A DNA stretch of 64,000 nt from Candidatus Gallimonas merdae (lineage in GTDB: Bacteria > Bacillota > Clostridia > Christensenellales > Borkfalkiaceae), in contig CAJFRT010000009.1 of assembly GCA_904419525.1 (NCBI GenBank), positions 1-64,000 on the forward strand, written 5' to 3'. Shown here piece after piece: positions 10,451 through 17,616 of this stretch. The notes beneath the pieces were generated by a model that was not told where the DNA came from, ran no database searches, and saw nothing but the letters and a program-made list of their open reading frames with translations. The position numbers and the translations under genes are program-made. Positions within the stretch are counted from its first letter, which is position 1; the number at the start of each line of letters is the position of its first letter.

Positions 10451-11822
10451 GTTCCGCCTCATCCATGTACCGGGCGCGCTCCTCATCGGAGAGCGCGTTC
10501 ACGTCCCTGCCGTCCGCGCGCACGAGCGCCTCGAACGCGGTATAGCGCGCCTGCACGCCCCTGACGTAGTCAAGGAGCGCCTGCTCGCAGTCGCCGCCCG
10601 ACTGATAGCCGAGCTCCGCCGCCGCGTACAGAAATTTTCCGAGCGCCGCGGGAACGTCCTGCGCCGCCAGAAGCTCCGAAAGCGCGGTGCGGACCTCTTC
10701 CGCCGCCTGCCCGCGCGTGCACTTCCAGCCCCCCTTTTGCGTGCGTTTGGCGATCTTCTGCGCGCGCAGAAGGGCGGGAAATCCCGCGGGCACGTCGTTC
10801 ACGGCATCGGAAAAGGTCTGCTGATGCTTTTCCGTCATCTTGTTCTTTTCCCACACGGAGAGCGCGCCGTCGGCGCCCGCAGCCGCGTCGCCGCCGAACA
10901 CATGCGTGTGGCGGTCGATGAGTTTGCGGCAGAGCCCCGTCAGCACGTCGTTCATCGTGAAATGTCCGCGCTCCTCTTCCATGAGCGTATGGAACGCGGC
11001 CTGCATCAGCACGTCGCCGGCCTCCTCGCACATCTTGTCGGGGTCGTCCGCATCGATCGCGTCCACAAGCTCATAGGCCTCTTCAATGGCGTTGATGCGA
11101 ATGCTCTCATGCGTCTGCACCCTGTCCCACGGGCAGCCGTCGGGCGCACGGAGACGGCGCATGATCGCAAGAAAATCGTACAGATCGAATTTTTTCTTTT
11201 CCAGCAGCGGCTCGTCGGGCAGGACGAGCGCGCACGTCATGTCATAGAGATCCTGCCTGTCCGCCTCGTACAGCGCAATACGCTTTGCCGTTCCGCCGCA
11301 GACAAAGACGGCGGGCGCCTCGTCGCCGAACAGTTCGCAGAGCGCAAGTTTGACGTCCGAAGCGAGCGCTCGGTCCGCAAAATCGTACACAACGAGCGGG
11401 CGCACGAGCTCGCGCGCGCCGACCTCGGGCGCAGGGACCGCGGTAAAGGAAGCATACACCCCCGCGGCGGCGGCTGCTGCCGCGGACTTGGACACGCCCG
11501 GAAAGACACGAACGTCCTTTCCGGCGGCCAGGACCTGCGCCGCGCGGTCTTCAAACGCGCCGCCGTCCACGCAGTAGCACACATTGCCCGCCCCGGCGCG
11601 GGCCCTTACAAGGCGCAGCGCCTTGGCAAGAAAGGTATCGTAATTCCGGCTGGACGCATACAGCCCGTCCAGGCTCTCAAAGGGAATTCCCGCCTCCTTC
11701 AAGCTTTCCGCCGAGGGGTGCGTCGCGGTGCGCACGAACACGGCGTCCGCGCTTCTGAGCGCCGCGAGCGCGTCCTGCGTCAGTTCCCCCTTTTTCGTTC
11801 CCAATCCGATGATGCTCAGCAT
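10434..11822 (-). CDS. yabN: Tetrapyrrole methylase/MazG fusion (YabN)
   Basis: 462 residues. The N-terminal half (1-215) is a SAM-dependent tetrapyrrole-methylase fold (MLSIIGLGTKKGELT, VFPGVSKSAAAA). The C-terminal half is a MazG NTP pyrophosphohydrolase with CPWDRVQTHESI, the metal-binding EEAYELVDAID and EEAGDVLMQAAFH helices, and KNKMTEKHQQ. The same fusion exists as B. subtilis YabN, encoded beside yabM and spoVT exactly as here. MazG proteins hydrolyse non-canonical or excess NTPs. GGGAG precedes the ATG. The start lies inside the end of yabM. Confidence 0.92.
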   Translation of the reverse strand: MLSIIGLGTKKGELTQDALAALRSADAVFVRTATHPSAESLKEAGIPFESLDGLYASSRNYDTFLAKALRLVRARAGAGNVCYCVDGGAFEDRAAQVLAAGKDVRVFPGVSKSAAAAAAAGVYASFTAVPAPEVGARELVRPLVVYDFADRALASDVKLALCELFGDEAPAVFVCGGTAKRIALYEADRQDLYDMTCALVLPDEPLLEKKKFDLYDFLAIMRRLRAPDGCPWDRVQTHESIRINAIEEAYELVDAIDADDPDKMCEEAGDVLMQAAFHTLMEEERGHFTMNDVLTGLCRKLIDRHTHVFGGDAAAGADGALSVWEKNKMTEKHQQTFSDAVNDVPAGFPALLRAQKIAKRTQKGGWKCTRGQAAEEVRTALSELLAAQDVPAALGKFLYAAAELGYQSGGDCEQALLDYVRGVQARYTAFEALVRADGRDVNALSDEERARYMDEAERAQTS

Positions 11823-13122
11823 GGTGCATCTCCCGTTTTTTTCTTACAGTATAGAACAAATCGAGGAAAAAAGCAACCAGATAGCAGGCGTTGGAGGCGA
11901 TCGCCGCGCCCGTGATGCCCAGCGCCGGATTGCCGACGAGCGCGAATTGCAGCGCGGCCTTGACGATGACCGCGATCAGCATGGACAGGGCGGCGCGGCG
12001 CGCAAGCCCCATTGCGGTGAGGCAGGCCGCCAGCGTGTCCACGGCGGCCAGCGTCGCCGCGGAGACGGACATCAGGCGCAGAAGCCGCACGAGCAGGACG
12101 GCGTCCTCCGCCCCCAGCGCGGGATAGAGCAGCCGCACAAGGAAAGGCGCGAGCGCAAGCAGCCCCGCCGCACAGGGGAGCGCGAGGGCGAGCGTCACGG
12201 CAAGCGCAAACAGCGCGCGACGCCTCCCCTCTTCCTCCCTTCCCTGCGCCATACAGGAGGCGACCGCCGGCACAGCGGCCGCCACCAGCCCGCAGCACAG
12301 CGTGGCGGGCATGGCCACGAGCGAGACGGCGCTGCCCGCGAACAGCCCATAGACATGTACCGCGCGCAGGGTGTGGCGGGAGAGAAGCCGCACGACAAGC
12401 ACGCTGTCGAGCATCTGCGAAAGAGGCAGGAGCGCAGCGTTTGCCATGACGGGAAGGGCCGAAAACAGCAGTGCGCCGCCCCCGTCCGACCGCGTGCGGA
12501 GCGTTCTGCGCCCCTCGCGGACGCGGACGGCGAGAAACAGGAGCGCAACGGCCTCCGAAAGCGTGACGGCAAACAGGGCGGCGCGCGCCGCGCGCACGGG
12601 GTCGGACGGAAACCGGGAAGCGAGCAGCAGCCCCGCGCCCGCCTTGACGATCTGTTCCACGATCTCCGAGACGGCCGTCGGCATCATTTCGCTGCGCCCC
12701 TGCCACCAGCCGCGCAGAACGGCAAGCAGGGCGACCGGAAACACGGCGGGCGCCAGCGCAAGATAGCACCCGAACAGCCCTTCGTCCCCCTGCAGGCGCG
12801 CAACGGGCATGGCGAGCAGGCACATGAGCAGCGACGCGAAGGCGCCGAGCCCCGCAAACAGGCGCAGCGCCGCATGCAGGGTGTTCCCCTCCCTTCCCGA
12901 GGCTCGTTCCGCCGCCACCGCGCGCGCCACAACGGTGGGGATCCCCGCCGAGGAGAACGTGAGCATCAGGCAAAACAGCGGATACGCCATATGATAAAGG
13001 CCCTCGCCGTAGCCGCCCAGCAGATTGGCAAGCGGGATCCGGTACAGCGCGCCGATGCCTTTTGCGAGCAGGCCGCCGATCGAAATAACGGCCGCATTTT
13101 TGAAAAATTTCAGGTGCTTCAT
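11677..13122 (-). CDS. yabM: Polysaccharide-biosynthesis/flippase-like membrane protein (YabM, SpoVB family)
   Basis: About 481 residues with 12-14 hydrophobic segments typical of the MOP/MATE-related flippase family (SpoVB, MurJ-like). It is likely involved in lipid-linked precursor export during growth or cortex formation. Gene order spoVT–yabM–yabN supports the name. The ATG at 13122 starts MKHLKFFKNAAVI; a GTG at 13143 is an alternative, and neither has a strong ribosome site. The last ~49 residues are polar, run 146 bases into yabN in another frame, and begin right after a seven-A tract at 11836-11842. One extra A would end the protein at 11816, overlapping the yabN start, so the tail is suspect. 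Confidence 0.85.
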   Translation of the reverse strand: MKHLKFFKNAAVISIGGLLAKGIGALYRIPLANLLGGYGEGLYHMAYPLFCLMLTFSSAGIPTVVARAVAAERASGREGNTLHAALRLFAGLGAFASLLMCLLAMPVARLQGDEGLFGCYLALAPAVFPVALLAVLRGWWQGRSEMMPTAVSEIVEQIVKAGAGLLLASRFPSDPVRAARAALFAVTLSEAVALLFLAVRVREGRRTLRTRSDGGGALLFSALPVMANAALLPLSQMLDSVLVVRLLSRHTLRAVHVYGLFAGSAVSLVAMPATLCCGLVAAAVPAVASCMAQGREEEGRRRALFALAVTLALALPCAAGLLALAPFLVRLLYPALGAEDAVLLVRLLRLMSVSAATLAAVDTLAACLTAMGLARRAALSMLIAVIVKAALQFALVGNPALGITGAAIASNACYLVAFFLDLFYTVRKKREMHHAEHHRIGNEKGGTDAGRARGAQKRGRRVRAHRDAPLGGKLEGGGNSL

Positions 13123-13127
13123 TATGT

Positions 13128-13152
13128 ACGCGCCGCATGACACGCGGCGCGT
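13128..13152. repeat. 9-bp GC hairpin between spoVT and yabM
   Basis: ACGCGCCGC (13128-13136) and GCGGCGCGT (13144-13152) flank a 7-base loop, ending six bases before the yabM ATG. No T-run follows, so it is more likely to affect yabM translation or mRNA processing than to terminate. Confidence 0.5.
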
Positions 13153-13164
13153 CCCGTCTTCAGA

Positions 13165-13710
13165 TCAGGTGAACTGACTTGCGATGATGTCCGCAGTCAG
13201 ACGGGCGAGTTTGACGCAGGAAGCTTCCATCACGGCGCCCGATTCCTCCGAAAGAAGAATGACCGCCCCGAGACAGTCGCCGTTCGCGACGATGGGCACC
13301 ACGAGCTGCGCCGTATACGCGCTCTCTGCGTCCCGCACGACGGGCAGGATCCGCCCGCCCTCCGCAAGGCTGGCAAGGTGGCTCCTGCGCGCCGCCATGA
13401 GTTCCGTCAGTTCGTCGGACACGCCGTGCCCCAGAAGCGTCTTTCTGCCCGCGCCGAACGCATGCAGAATGTTGTCCGTATCCGAAATGGCGGCCAGAAA
13501 TCCGCTCTGTTCGTGCAGCGACTTCGCCGTGCCCTCCGAAAAGCGTTCCACCGATGCGATGGGCGAATATTTTTTGAGCATCAGCTCGTCGCGGTCGGTG
13601 AACAGTTCCAGAGGGTCCCCTTCCCGGATCCGCAGCGTTCTGCGGATCTCCTTGGGAATGACGACGCGCCCGAGCTCGTCGATCCTTCTTACGATCCCCG
13701 TTGCTTTCAT
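13165..13710 (-). CDS. spoVT: Stage V sporulation protein T
   Basis: 181 residues. An N-terminal AbrB-type swapped-hairpin DNA-binding domain (MKATGIVRRIDELGRVVIPKEIRRTLRI) is followed by a GAF-like domain (about 56-181). SpoVT modulates sigma-G-dependent genes in the forespore. GGAGG is well spaced before the ATG. A sigma-G-like promoter lies immediately upstream, matching the known control of spoVT in B. subtilis. It heads the spoVT–yabM–yabN–dus gene run. Confidence 0.95.
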   Translation of the reverse strand: MKATGIVRRIDELGRVVIPKEIRRTLRIREGDPLELFTDRDELMLKKYSPIASVERFSEGTAKSLHEQSGFLAAISDTDNILHAFGAGRKTLLGHGVSDELTELMAARRSHLASLAEGGRILPVVRDAESAYTAQLVVPIVANGDCLGAVILLSEESGAVMEASCVKLARLTADIIASQFT

Positions 13711-13729
13711 AGTTACCTCCGTATATTGT

Positions 13730-13758
13730 CATTATGCAACGGCGCGGAATTTCTATGC
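13730..13758 (-). promoter_or_regulatory. Putative sigma-G promoter of spoVT
   Basis: On the minus strand GCATA (13754-13758), a 17-base spacer and CATAATG (13730-13736) match the forespore sigma-G pattern (GMATR, 17-18, CATNMTA) with one mismatch. The transcript would start about 12 bases before the ATG. Confidence 0.5.
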
Positions 13759-13828
13759 GGTTTTGGAAAGAAGTTGAAACCGCGCAGATTTTCACAGGAA
13801 AAAAATCGATCAAATACGCCAAAGTTGT

Positions 13829-13857
13829 TTGCTTTTTCCGGGCGACAGTGCTATAAT
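13829..13857 (+). promoter_or_regulatory. Sigma-A promoter of the AEC transporter
   Basis: TTGCTT (13829-13834), a 17-base spacer and TATAAT (13852-13857). Confidence 0.75.
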
Positions 13858-13882
13858 GCCGCACGGACTTCAAGGAGAGAAT

Positions 13883-14866
13883 ATGACCGATATCATCGTT
13901 AAAGTACTTCTCATCATGCTCGTGCTGTTCGCCTTCGCCGTGCCGGGATTTATCCTGAAAAAGACCAATCTCGTCAGATCGGACAGCCTGTATTCCATCT
14001 CCAACATCCTGTTGTGTTTCGCCCAGCCCATGCTCATCATTCAGGCGTTCGCCGTCGATCCCATTCCGCCCGACGGGGATACCCTTCTGAACTTTTTGTG
14101 GGTGTTCTTGTTCTCCGTTGCGGCGATCTTTCTGACGTTCGGCGCGTCGAAGCTCTGTTTCCTCTTTATGAAGGGGGACGAGCAGCAAAAAAAGCGGGAC
14201 GTGCTCATCTTTGTGGGAACGTTTTCCAACTGCGCGTTCGTCGGGATCCCGTTCGTGGACATGTTCACGGGCGGCGACTCCGAAGCCATGATGTATGTCA
14301 CCGTGTTCACCGTTGCGTTCAACCTCATTCTCTGGACGCTGGGCGCATACCTGATCACGCAGGACAAAAAGCAGATCTCCCTTAAAAAAGCGCTGCTCAA
14401 CCCCTGCACGATCGGCTCCGTGATCGGATTTGTGCTCTTCCTCGTCCCGCAGATCAATATTTTCAACATGGACGAAGTCGCCGAACTGCAGCAGATCGTC
14501 ACCTACGGCGGCGGCATGACCGCTCCCCTTTCCATGCTGGTGGTGGGCGTGCGCATCGCCGAGCTTTCCCCCAAAAAGCTGTTCCGCGACAAGACGATCT
14601 ACCTTGCCGCCTTTGTGCGGCTCGTGCTGTCCGCCGCCCTCAGTTACCTGCTCATTCTTCCGTTCAGGCTGACGGGCGTATTTGCGGACACGCCATACGT
14701 TCTGCTTGCCCCCGTCATCGCCATGGCAATGCCGCCCGCCGCGAGCGTGGTGGCGTTTGCCGAAAAACTGGACGGGGAAAAGGAGTTTGCCGCGGCCGCC
14801 TACGCGACGGGGACCATTTTATCCATCGTCACCCTTCCCGTCGCGATGCTGCTCATCTCCCTCTGA
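13883..14866 (+). CDS. AEC-family (auxin efflux carrier) transporter
   Basis: 327 residues with about ten hydrophobic segments in two halves. FAFAVPGFILKK at the start and TFSNCAFVGIPFVDMF in the middle are typical of bacterial AEC permeases, which export malate, organic anions or similar solutes. AAGGAGAG precedes the ATG. It is monocistronic, divergent from spoVT, with its own promoter and terminator. The substrate cannot be deduced. Confidence 0.88.
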   Translation: MTDIIVKVLLIMLVLFAFAVPGFILKKTNLVRSDSLYSISNILLCFAQPMLIIQAFAVDPIPPDGDTLLNFLWVFLFSVAAIFLTFGASKLCFLFMKGDEQQKKRDVLIFVGTFSNCAFVGIPFVDMFTGGDSEAMMYVTVFTVAFNLILWTLGAYLITQDKKQISLKKALLNPCTIGSVIGFVLFLVPQINIFNMDEVAELQQIVTYGGGMTAPLSMLVVGVRIAELSPKKLFRDKTIYLAAFVRLVLSAALSYLLILPFRLTGVFADTPYVLLAPVIAMAMPPAASVVAFAEKLDGEKEFAAAAYATGTILSIVTLPVAMLLISL

Positions 14867-14870
14867 CACA

Positions 14871-14897
14871 AAAACCGCCGGCTTCCCGGCGGTTTTT
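14871..14897 (+). terminator. Terminator of the AEC transporter
   Basis: AAAACCGCCGG, a 4-base loop CTTC, CCGGCGGTTTTT, starting two bases after the stop codon. Confidence 0.9.
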
Positions 14898-14954
14898 CCG
14901 TTCGCTTCCCGCAACGCTCCCCCGGGCGGACATCGCCCCGGGCTGTCCGCACAC

Positions 14955-14987
14955 AAAAAACCGCGGGCGTTCCGAAGAACCCCGCGG
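14955..14987 (-). terminator. Terminator of the second Pho-box small RNA
   Basis: CCGCGGG (14961-14967) pairs with CCCGCGG (14981-14987), with an inner GTTC/GAAC stem. It is followed on the minus strand by TTTTTT. Confidence 0.8.
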
Positions 14988-15114
14988 GAGGAAAAGACAG
15001 GCGCATACAAGTTTTCCCCCGTTTGCGCGTCGCGGCGGCGATCGCCGTACCTTTCTGCAACAAGCCGCCCCGCATCTTTGTCCGCTCTGTTTGTCCGGCG
15101 CATTTCCGCCGTCT
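14955..15114 (-). ncRNA. Candidate PhoP-controlled small RNA B (about 160 nt)
   Basis: The predicted transcript starts 7 bases after a TATGAT box and ends at a strong terminator. The only long frame inside reads through the terminator stem without a stop, so coding is unlikely. Just before the terminator is an unpaired CU-rich stretch, CTTTTCCTCCC, complementary to Shine-Dalgarno sequences (GGGAGGAAAAG). That is the usual targeting motif of Firmicute sRNAs. Promoter and layout repeat those of small RNA A directly upstream. Existence and function are inferred. Confidence 0.5.
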
Positions 15115-15120
15115 GTATCT

Positions 15121-15174
15121 ATCATAGCACCCATTTGTAAAAAACTCCGCACAAAATTGTAACGGGCTTGTAAA
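15121..15174 (-). promoter_or_regulatory. Pho-box promoter B
   Basis: On the minus strand TTTACA (15169-15174), GTTACA (15158-15163), a degenerate box (15147-15152) and TTTACA (15136-15141) are phased exactly 11 bases apart, then TATGAT (15121-15126) follows after 9 bases. This matches the B. subtilis PhoP core binding region (TTAACA-like repeats, about -22 to -60). Confidence 0.65.
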
Positions 15175-15181
15175 AATTTCC

Positions 15182-15216
15182 AAAAAACAAAAAACCCGCA
15201 GAAAGATTCCTGCGGG
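15182..15216 (-). terminator. Terminator of small RNA A
   Basis: CCCGCAG (15195-15201) and CTGCGGG (15210-15216) form the stem. On the minus strand TTTTTTGTTTTTT follows. Confidence 0.9.
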
Positions 15217-15297
15217 GGGTTGGGAGAGATGCGCCGATGCGGATGGGTCTGCGGCGCACAGGATGAGCGAATGAACGGGGAGTTTTCCCGTGATTCC
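15182..15297 (-). ncRNA. Candidate PhoP-controlled small RNA A (about 115 nt)
   Basis: The predicted start is 7 bases after TATAAT and the end is at a strong terminator. No ORF with a ribosome site fits. A stem TGCGCCG/CGGCGCA is followed by CATCTCTCCC and a C-run just before the terminator. CATCTCTCCC is the exact complement of GGGAGAGATG, i.e. a ribosome site plus ATG. The promoter matches that of RNA B almost base for base. It is inferred to be a regulatory RNA made under phosphate limitation; no expression evidence exists here. Confidence 0.55.
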
Positions 15298-15303
15298 GAT
15301 CCG

Positions 15304-15357
15304 ATTATACCAGAAAGTTGTAAAAAAGTTCCCACGCAAATGTAACGAAATTGTAAA
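15304..15357 (-). promoter_or_regulatory. Pho-box promoter A
   Basis: On the minus strand TTTACA (15352-15357), GTTACA (15341-15346), a degenerate box (15330-15335) and TTTACA (15319-15324) have exact 11-base phasing. TATAAT (15304-15309) follows 9 bases on. The architecture is identical to promoter B. Confidence 0.7.
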
Positions 15358-15383
15358 ATCTTTGCCTTCGGGTAAATTTTTAT

Positions 15384-15408
15384 AAAAAAACGCTCCCCGC
15401 AGGGAGCG
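15384..15408 (-). terminator. Terminator of the 15423 lipoprotein
   Basis: CGCTCCC (15391-15397) and GGGAGCG (15402-15408) with a seven-T run on the minus strand. It separates the lipoprotein from Pho-box promoter A. Confidence 0.9.
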
Positions 15409-15422
15409 CTTTTTGTCTGATG

Positions 15423-16298
15423 TCAGGCGACGGAAGGAAGCGTAACGCTCTGCCCGCCGTATGTATAGACGAGTCCGACTTCAGCTTCCATGCCGCCGGA
15501 CATCCCTTCCTCTGCCATATTCATGGACGCCTGCGAATAGATCGCGCCGAGTTTTCCGTCCTTGAACTTGTAAATGAGTTCTCCGCCGATATTGAGAGAC
15601 GCACCGCCGCCGGAAGCCGACAGGTCGCCGTCCGCCGCAACGTACCCTTTTTTCTCCTCGCTGTAGCTGTACTCCGCAAACGCACCGACCAGCGCGCTCT
15701 GGTCGAGAATGCCCAAGCACGCTTCGTACATCGTCTCCGCCATTTCACTCAGATCGCCGGCTGCGGAAGCGCTGATCCAGTTCCCTTCACCGTCCTTGAT
15801 AAAAAACCCGACGGGATCGGCAAAGGAGATATATAACTCCACATTGCCATCTTCGGAGACGGCTTCCTCCATACCCATAAGCGCCAGAAGATTTTCGGAA
15901 CCATCCACTTTGACCGAATAGTCCATGTTGAAATGCATGGCATTGTTGGCGATCACCACTTCCGACGAGGCGTTCATCTCAAGATTTGCCTCCATCGCCT
16001 CGACCGTTTGCCCGAAAATTTCCCCTCCCTCCGTGGCAAATTCGTATTTCATCTTGATTTCGAACTCCGCCTTGTAGTTGGGAGCCTCCGCCGTCTCATC
16101 GGCGACCGTCTGCACAGGCAGAGCGACGGAAGTTTCCGTTTCATACGCCGTACCCGCCATGGCAGCATCCCAAACGTCCTCCGTGACCTCTTCGCCCTTC
16201 ATACTCTTTGCCTTGTTCACCGTCCCGCAGCCCGCAAACGCAAAGAGCAGACAGCCCGAAAGCGCTACAGAACCGATTGCCAGAATTGTTTTTTTCAT
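15423..16298 (-). CDS. Lipoprotein of a paralogous family (VTED-W ... YGGQSVTLP module)
   Basis: 291 residues. MKKTILAIGSVALSGCLLF leads to lipobox FAGC, so it is an exported lipoprotein. The body begins EVTEDVWDAAM, has many beta strands with acidic residues (KAEFEIKMKYEF, AMHFNMDYSVKVDG, GNWISASA) and ends VYTYGGQSVTLPSVA. The same opening and closing motifs occur in the lipoproteins at 22044 and 29064, defining a local family. The fold may resemble other bacterial LolA/LppX-like lipoproteins, but I do not assert that. The ATG at 16298 is supported by AGGAGG. It has its own promoter and terminator. Confidence 0.82.
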   Translation of the reverse strand: MKKTILAIGSVALSGCLLFAFAGCGTVNKAKSMKGEEVTEDVWDAAMAGTAYETETSVALPVQTVADETAEAPNYKAEFEIKMKYEFATEGGEIFGQTVEAMEANLEMNASSEVVIANNAMHFNMDYSVKVDGSENLLALMGMEEAVSEDGNVELYISFADPVGFFIKDGEGNWISASAAGDLSEMAETMYEACLGILDQSALVGAFAEYSYSEEKKGYVAADGDLSASGGGASLNIGGELIYKFKDGKLGAIYSQASMNMAEEGMSGGMEAEVGLVYTYGGQSVTLPSVA

Positions 16299-16334
16299 AC
16301 CACCCTCCTGTTCCGGAATGTATTCCGTGACAGT

Positions 16335-16363
16335 ATCATACCCCATTTTTCAGAAGCTGTCAA
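16335..16363 (-). promoter_or_regulatory. Sigma-A promoter of the 15423 lipoprotein
   Basis: TTGACA (16358-16363), a 17-base spacer, TATGAT (16335-16340). Confidence 0.8.
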
Positions 16364-16384
16364 GAGGTTAAGAAAAAATTCCGC

Positions 16385-16411
16385 AAAATAAGGGCGCGCC
16401 GCAGCGCGCCC
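16385..16411 (-). terminator. Terminator of the hemolysin-III gene
   Basis: GGGCGCGC (16392-16399) and GCGCGCCC (16404-16411), then TTATTTT on the minus strand. Confidence 0.75.
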
Positions 16412-16435
16412 GCCTGCACGCTCCTTTCCCGGAAA

Positions 16436-17128
16436 TTACAGGAGCAGCAGCAGAATGCTGATGAATTGCAGCGCCGTTCCCGCAATGTCAAACAGATGCC
16501 AGACGGAATGGAACCACTTGCGCGTTCTGCCCAAGGCATAGAACACGATGCCAGCAGTATAGGCTATGCCGCCCGCCAGGAGAAAGCCGAGGCTCAGGGG
16601 CGACACGGCGGCCAGAAGCTGCGGAAAAACCGCCGCGGCCATCCAGCCCGTCACGACATACAGTGCCATGGAGATGCCTTTGACGACCTTGTTGTTCATC
16701 GCAACGGCGTTCATCACGATCCCGACCGCCGCACAGCCCCACTGCAATCCGAATACGATCCAGCCCGCCGCACTGCCCGAGAGCGCGATCAGGCAAAAGG
16801 GCGAATAGGTGCCCGCGATGAGCAAAAAAATCGTACAGTGATCGAAGATGCGGAACACGCCCTTCGCCCTGCCGTCCGGCAGGAAATGATAGAGCGCGCT
16901 CATCGTGTACAGCACCACCGCTCCCAGCCCGAACAGGGAAACGGCGATGAGCGCCGCCGCGTCGGGATAGGCAAAGAGGGCGAGCACGATCCAGAACACG
17001 AGCCCGAGCGCGCCGCCCGCGATGTGCGACACGGCGTTGAACACCTCTTCTCCCTTCGTATAGAATGAAAAAAATCTTCCGTCCTTGGTGGTAGTCCCCT
17101 TTTCGGGAACGGCTGCGATTGCCTGCAT
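16436..17128 (-). CDS. Hemolysin III/PAQR-family membrane protein
   Basis: 230 residues with seven hydrophobic segments. Family marks are NAVSHIAGGALG near residue 31, SALYHFLPDGRAKGVFRIFDHCTIFLLIAGTYSPF in the middle, and the C-terminal FHSVWHLFDIAG. The histidines form the zinc site of this progestin/adipoQ-receptor-like superfamily. Bacterial members are named for hemolysin III, but their usual role is uncertain. The ATG at 17128 follows GGAGGAAAC. Promoter and terminator flank it, so it is monocistronic. Confidence 0.9.
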   Translation of the reverse strand: MQAIAAVPEKGTTTKDGRFFSFYTKGEEVFNAVSHIAGGALGLVFWIVLALFAYPDAAALIAVSLFGLGAVVLYTMSALYHFLPDGRAKGVFRIFDHCTIFLLIAGTYSPFCLIALSGSAAGWIVFGLQWGCAAVGIVMNAVAMNNKVVKGISMALYVVTGWMAAAVFPQLLAAVSPLSLGFLLAGGIAYTAGIVFYALGRTRKWFHSVWHLFDIAGTALQFISILLLLL

Positions 17129-17180
17129 GGCGTTTCCTCCCCCGGCGCTTTTCCGTCGTCTGTGCACCGAATCCATGCTC

Positions 17181-17209
17181 AGTATATGACAGCCGCCGCA
17201 AAATCGCAA
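17181..17209 (-). promoter_or_regulatory. Promoter of the hemolysin-III gene
   Basis: TTGCGA (17204-17209), a 17-base spacer, TATACT (17181-17186). Confidence 0.65.
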
Positions 17210-17279
17210 CCTACTGATCGCCGGGCACGCCCTACTCCTTTTTTTGTCCTTTCTATCCCGGAAAACGCCCGTTCTACCG

Positions 17280-17314
17280 CAAAAACAGGCCGCTCTACCG
17301 GCAGTAGAGCGGCC
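17280..17314 (-). terminator. Terminator of the PFL operon
   Basis: An 11-bp stem GGCCGCTCTAC (17288-17298)/17304-17314 is followed on the minus strand by TGTTTTT. Confidence 0.85.
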
Positions 17315-17339
17315 TCTCGGAACACAGATTCAAACAATA

Positions 17340-17615
17340 TCACCGGAAAATGATGATGAGCACGATGATCACGACGGCGACGACCGTTCCCACGGCGTAG
17401 CAGATCTTTTTGATCTTCTGCTTCTTTTCTTCGTCCATGGGGACATACCCGGCGGGCACGAGCGCGCCGCCGCAGTACGGGCAGCGCGTCATGTGATCGA
17501 GCACGCTCTTTCCGCAGTGAGGGCAGGGAACGGCGTGCTTTTCCAGGCGCGCCCGACGCTTTGCCGCGCGCTCCTCTTCGCGCGCAAGGCGCTCTTTGTC
17601 GTTCATGTCCGCCAT
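17340..17615 (-). CDS. Zinc-ribbon membrane protein
   Basis: 91 residues: a charged N-terminal helix, one zinc ribbon (CPHCGKSVLDHMTRCPYCGG, residues 31-50), and a C-terminal transmembrane helix (about 71-90). Its start overlaps the stop region of the glycyl-radical subunit gene, so it is the last gene of the PFL operon. No function is known; the operon position hints at a link to PFL handling or the membrane, but that is weak. Confidence 0.75.
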   Translation of the reverse strand: MADMNDKERLAREEERAAKRRARLEKHAVPCPHCGKSVLDHMTRCPYCGGALVPAGYVPMDEEKKQKIKKICYAVGTVVAVVIIVLIIIFR

Positions 17616-17616
17616 G

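Noticed and set aside
11816-13138. A second 440-residue frame within yabM
   Set aside because: Only its last few residues matter, as the likely true YabM ending if the A7 tract is one base short; the rest is arginine/alanine-rich out-of-frame sequence.
14819-15103. A 94-residue minus-strand frame across candidate small RNA B
   Set aside because: It reads straight through the RNA B terminator stem and into the AEC gene's terminator without a stop, and lacks a convincing ribosome site.
14988-15114. A cyclic-di-GMP riboswitch in candidate RNA B (GACGCGCAAAC resembles part of GEMM)
   Set aside because: The second conserved strand and receptor elements are missing, and a terminator with no downstream gene on that strand follows.
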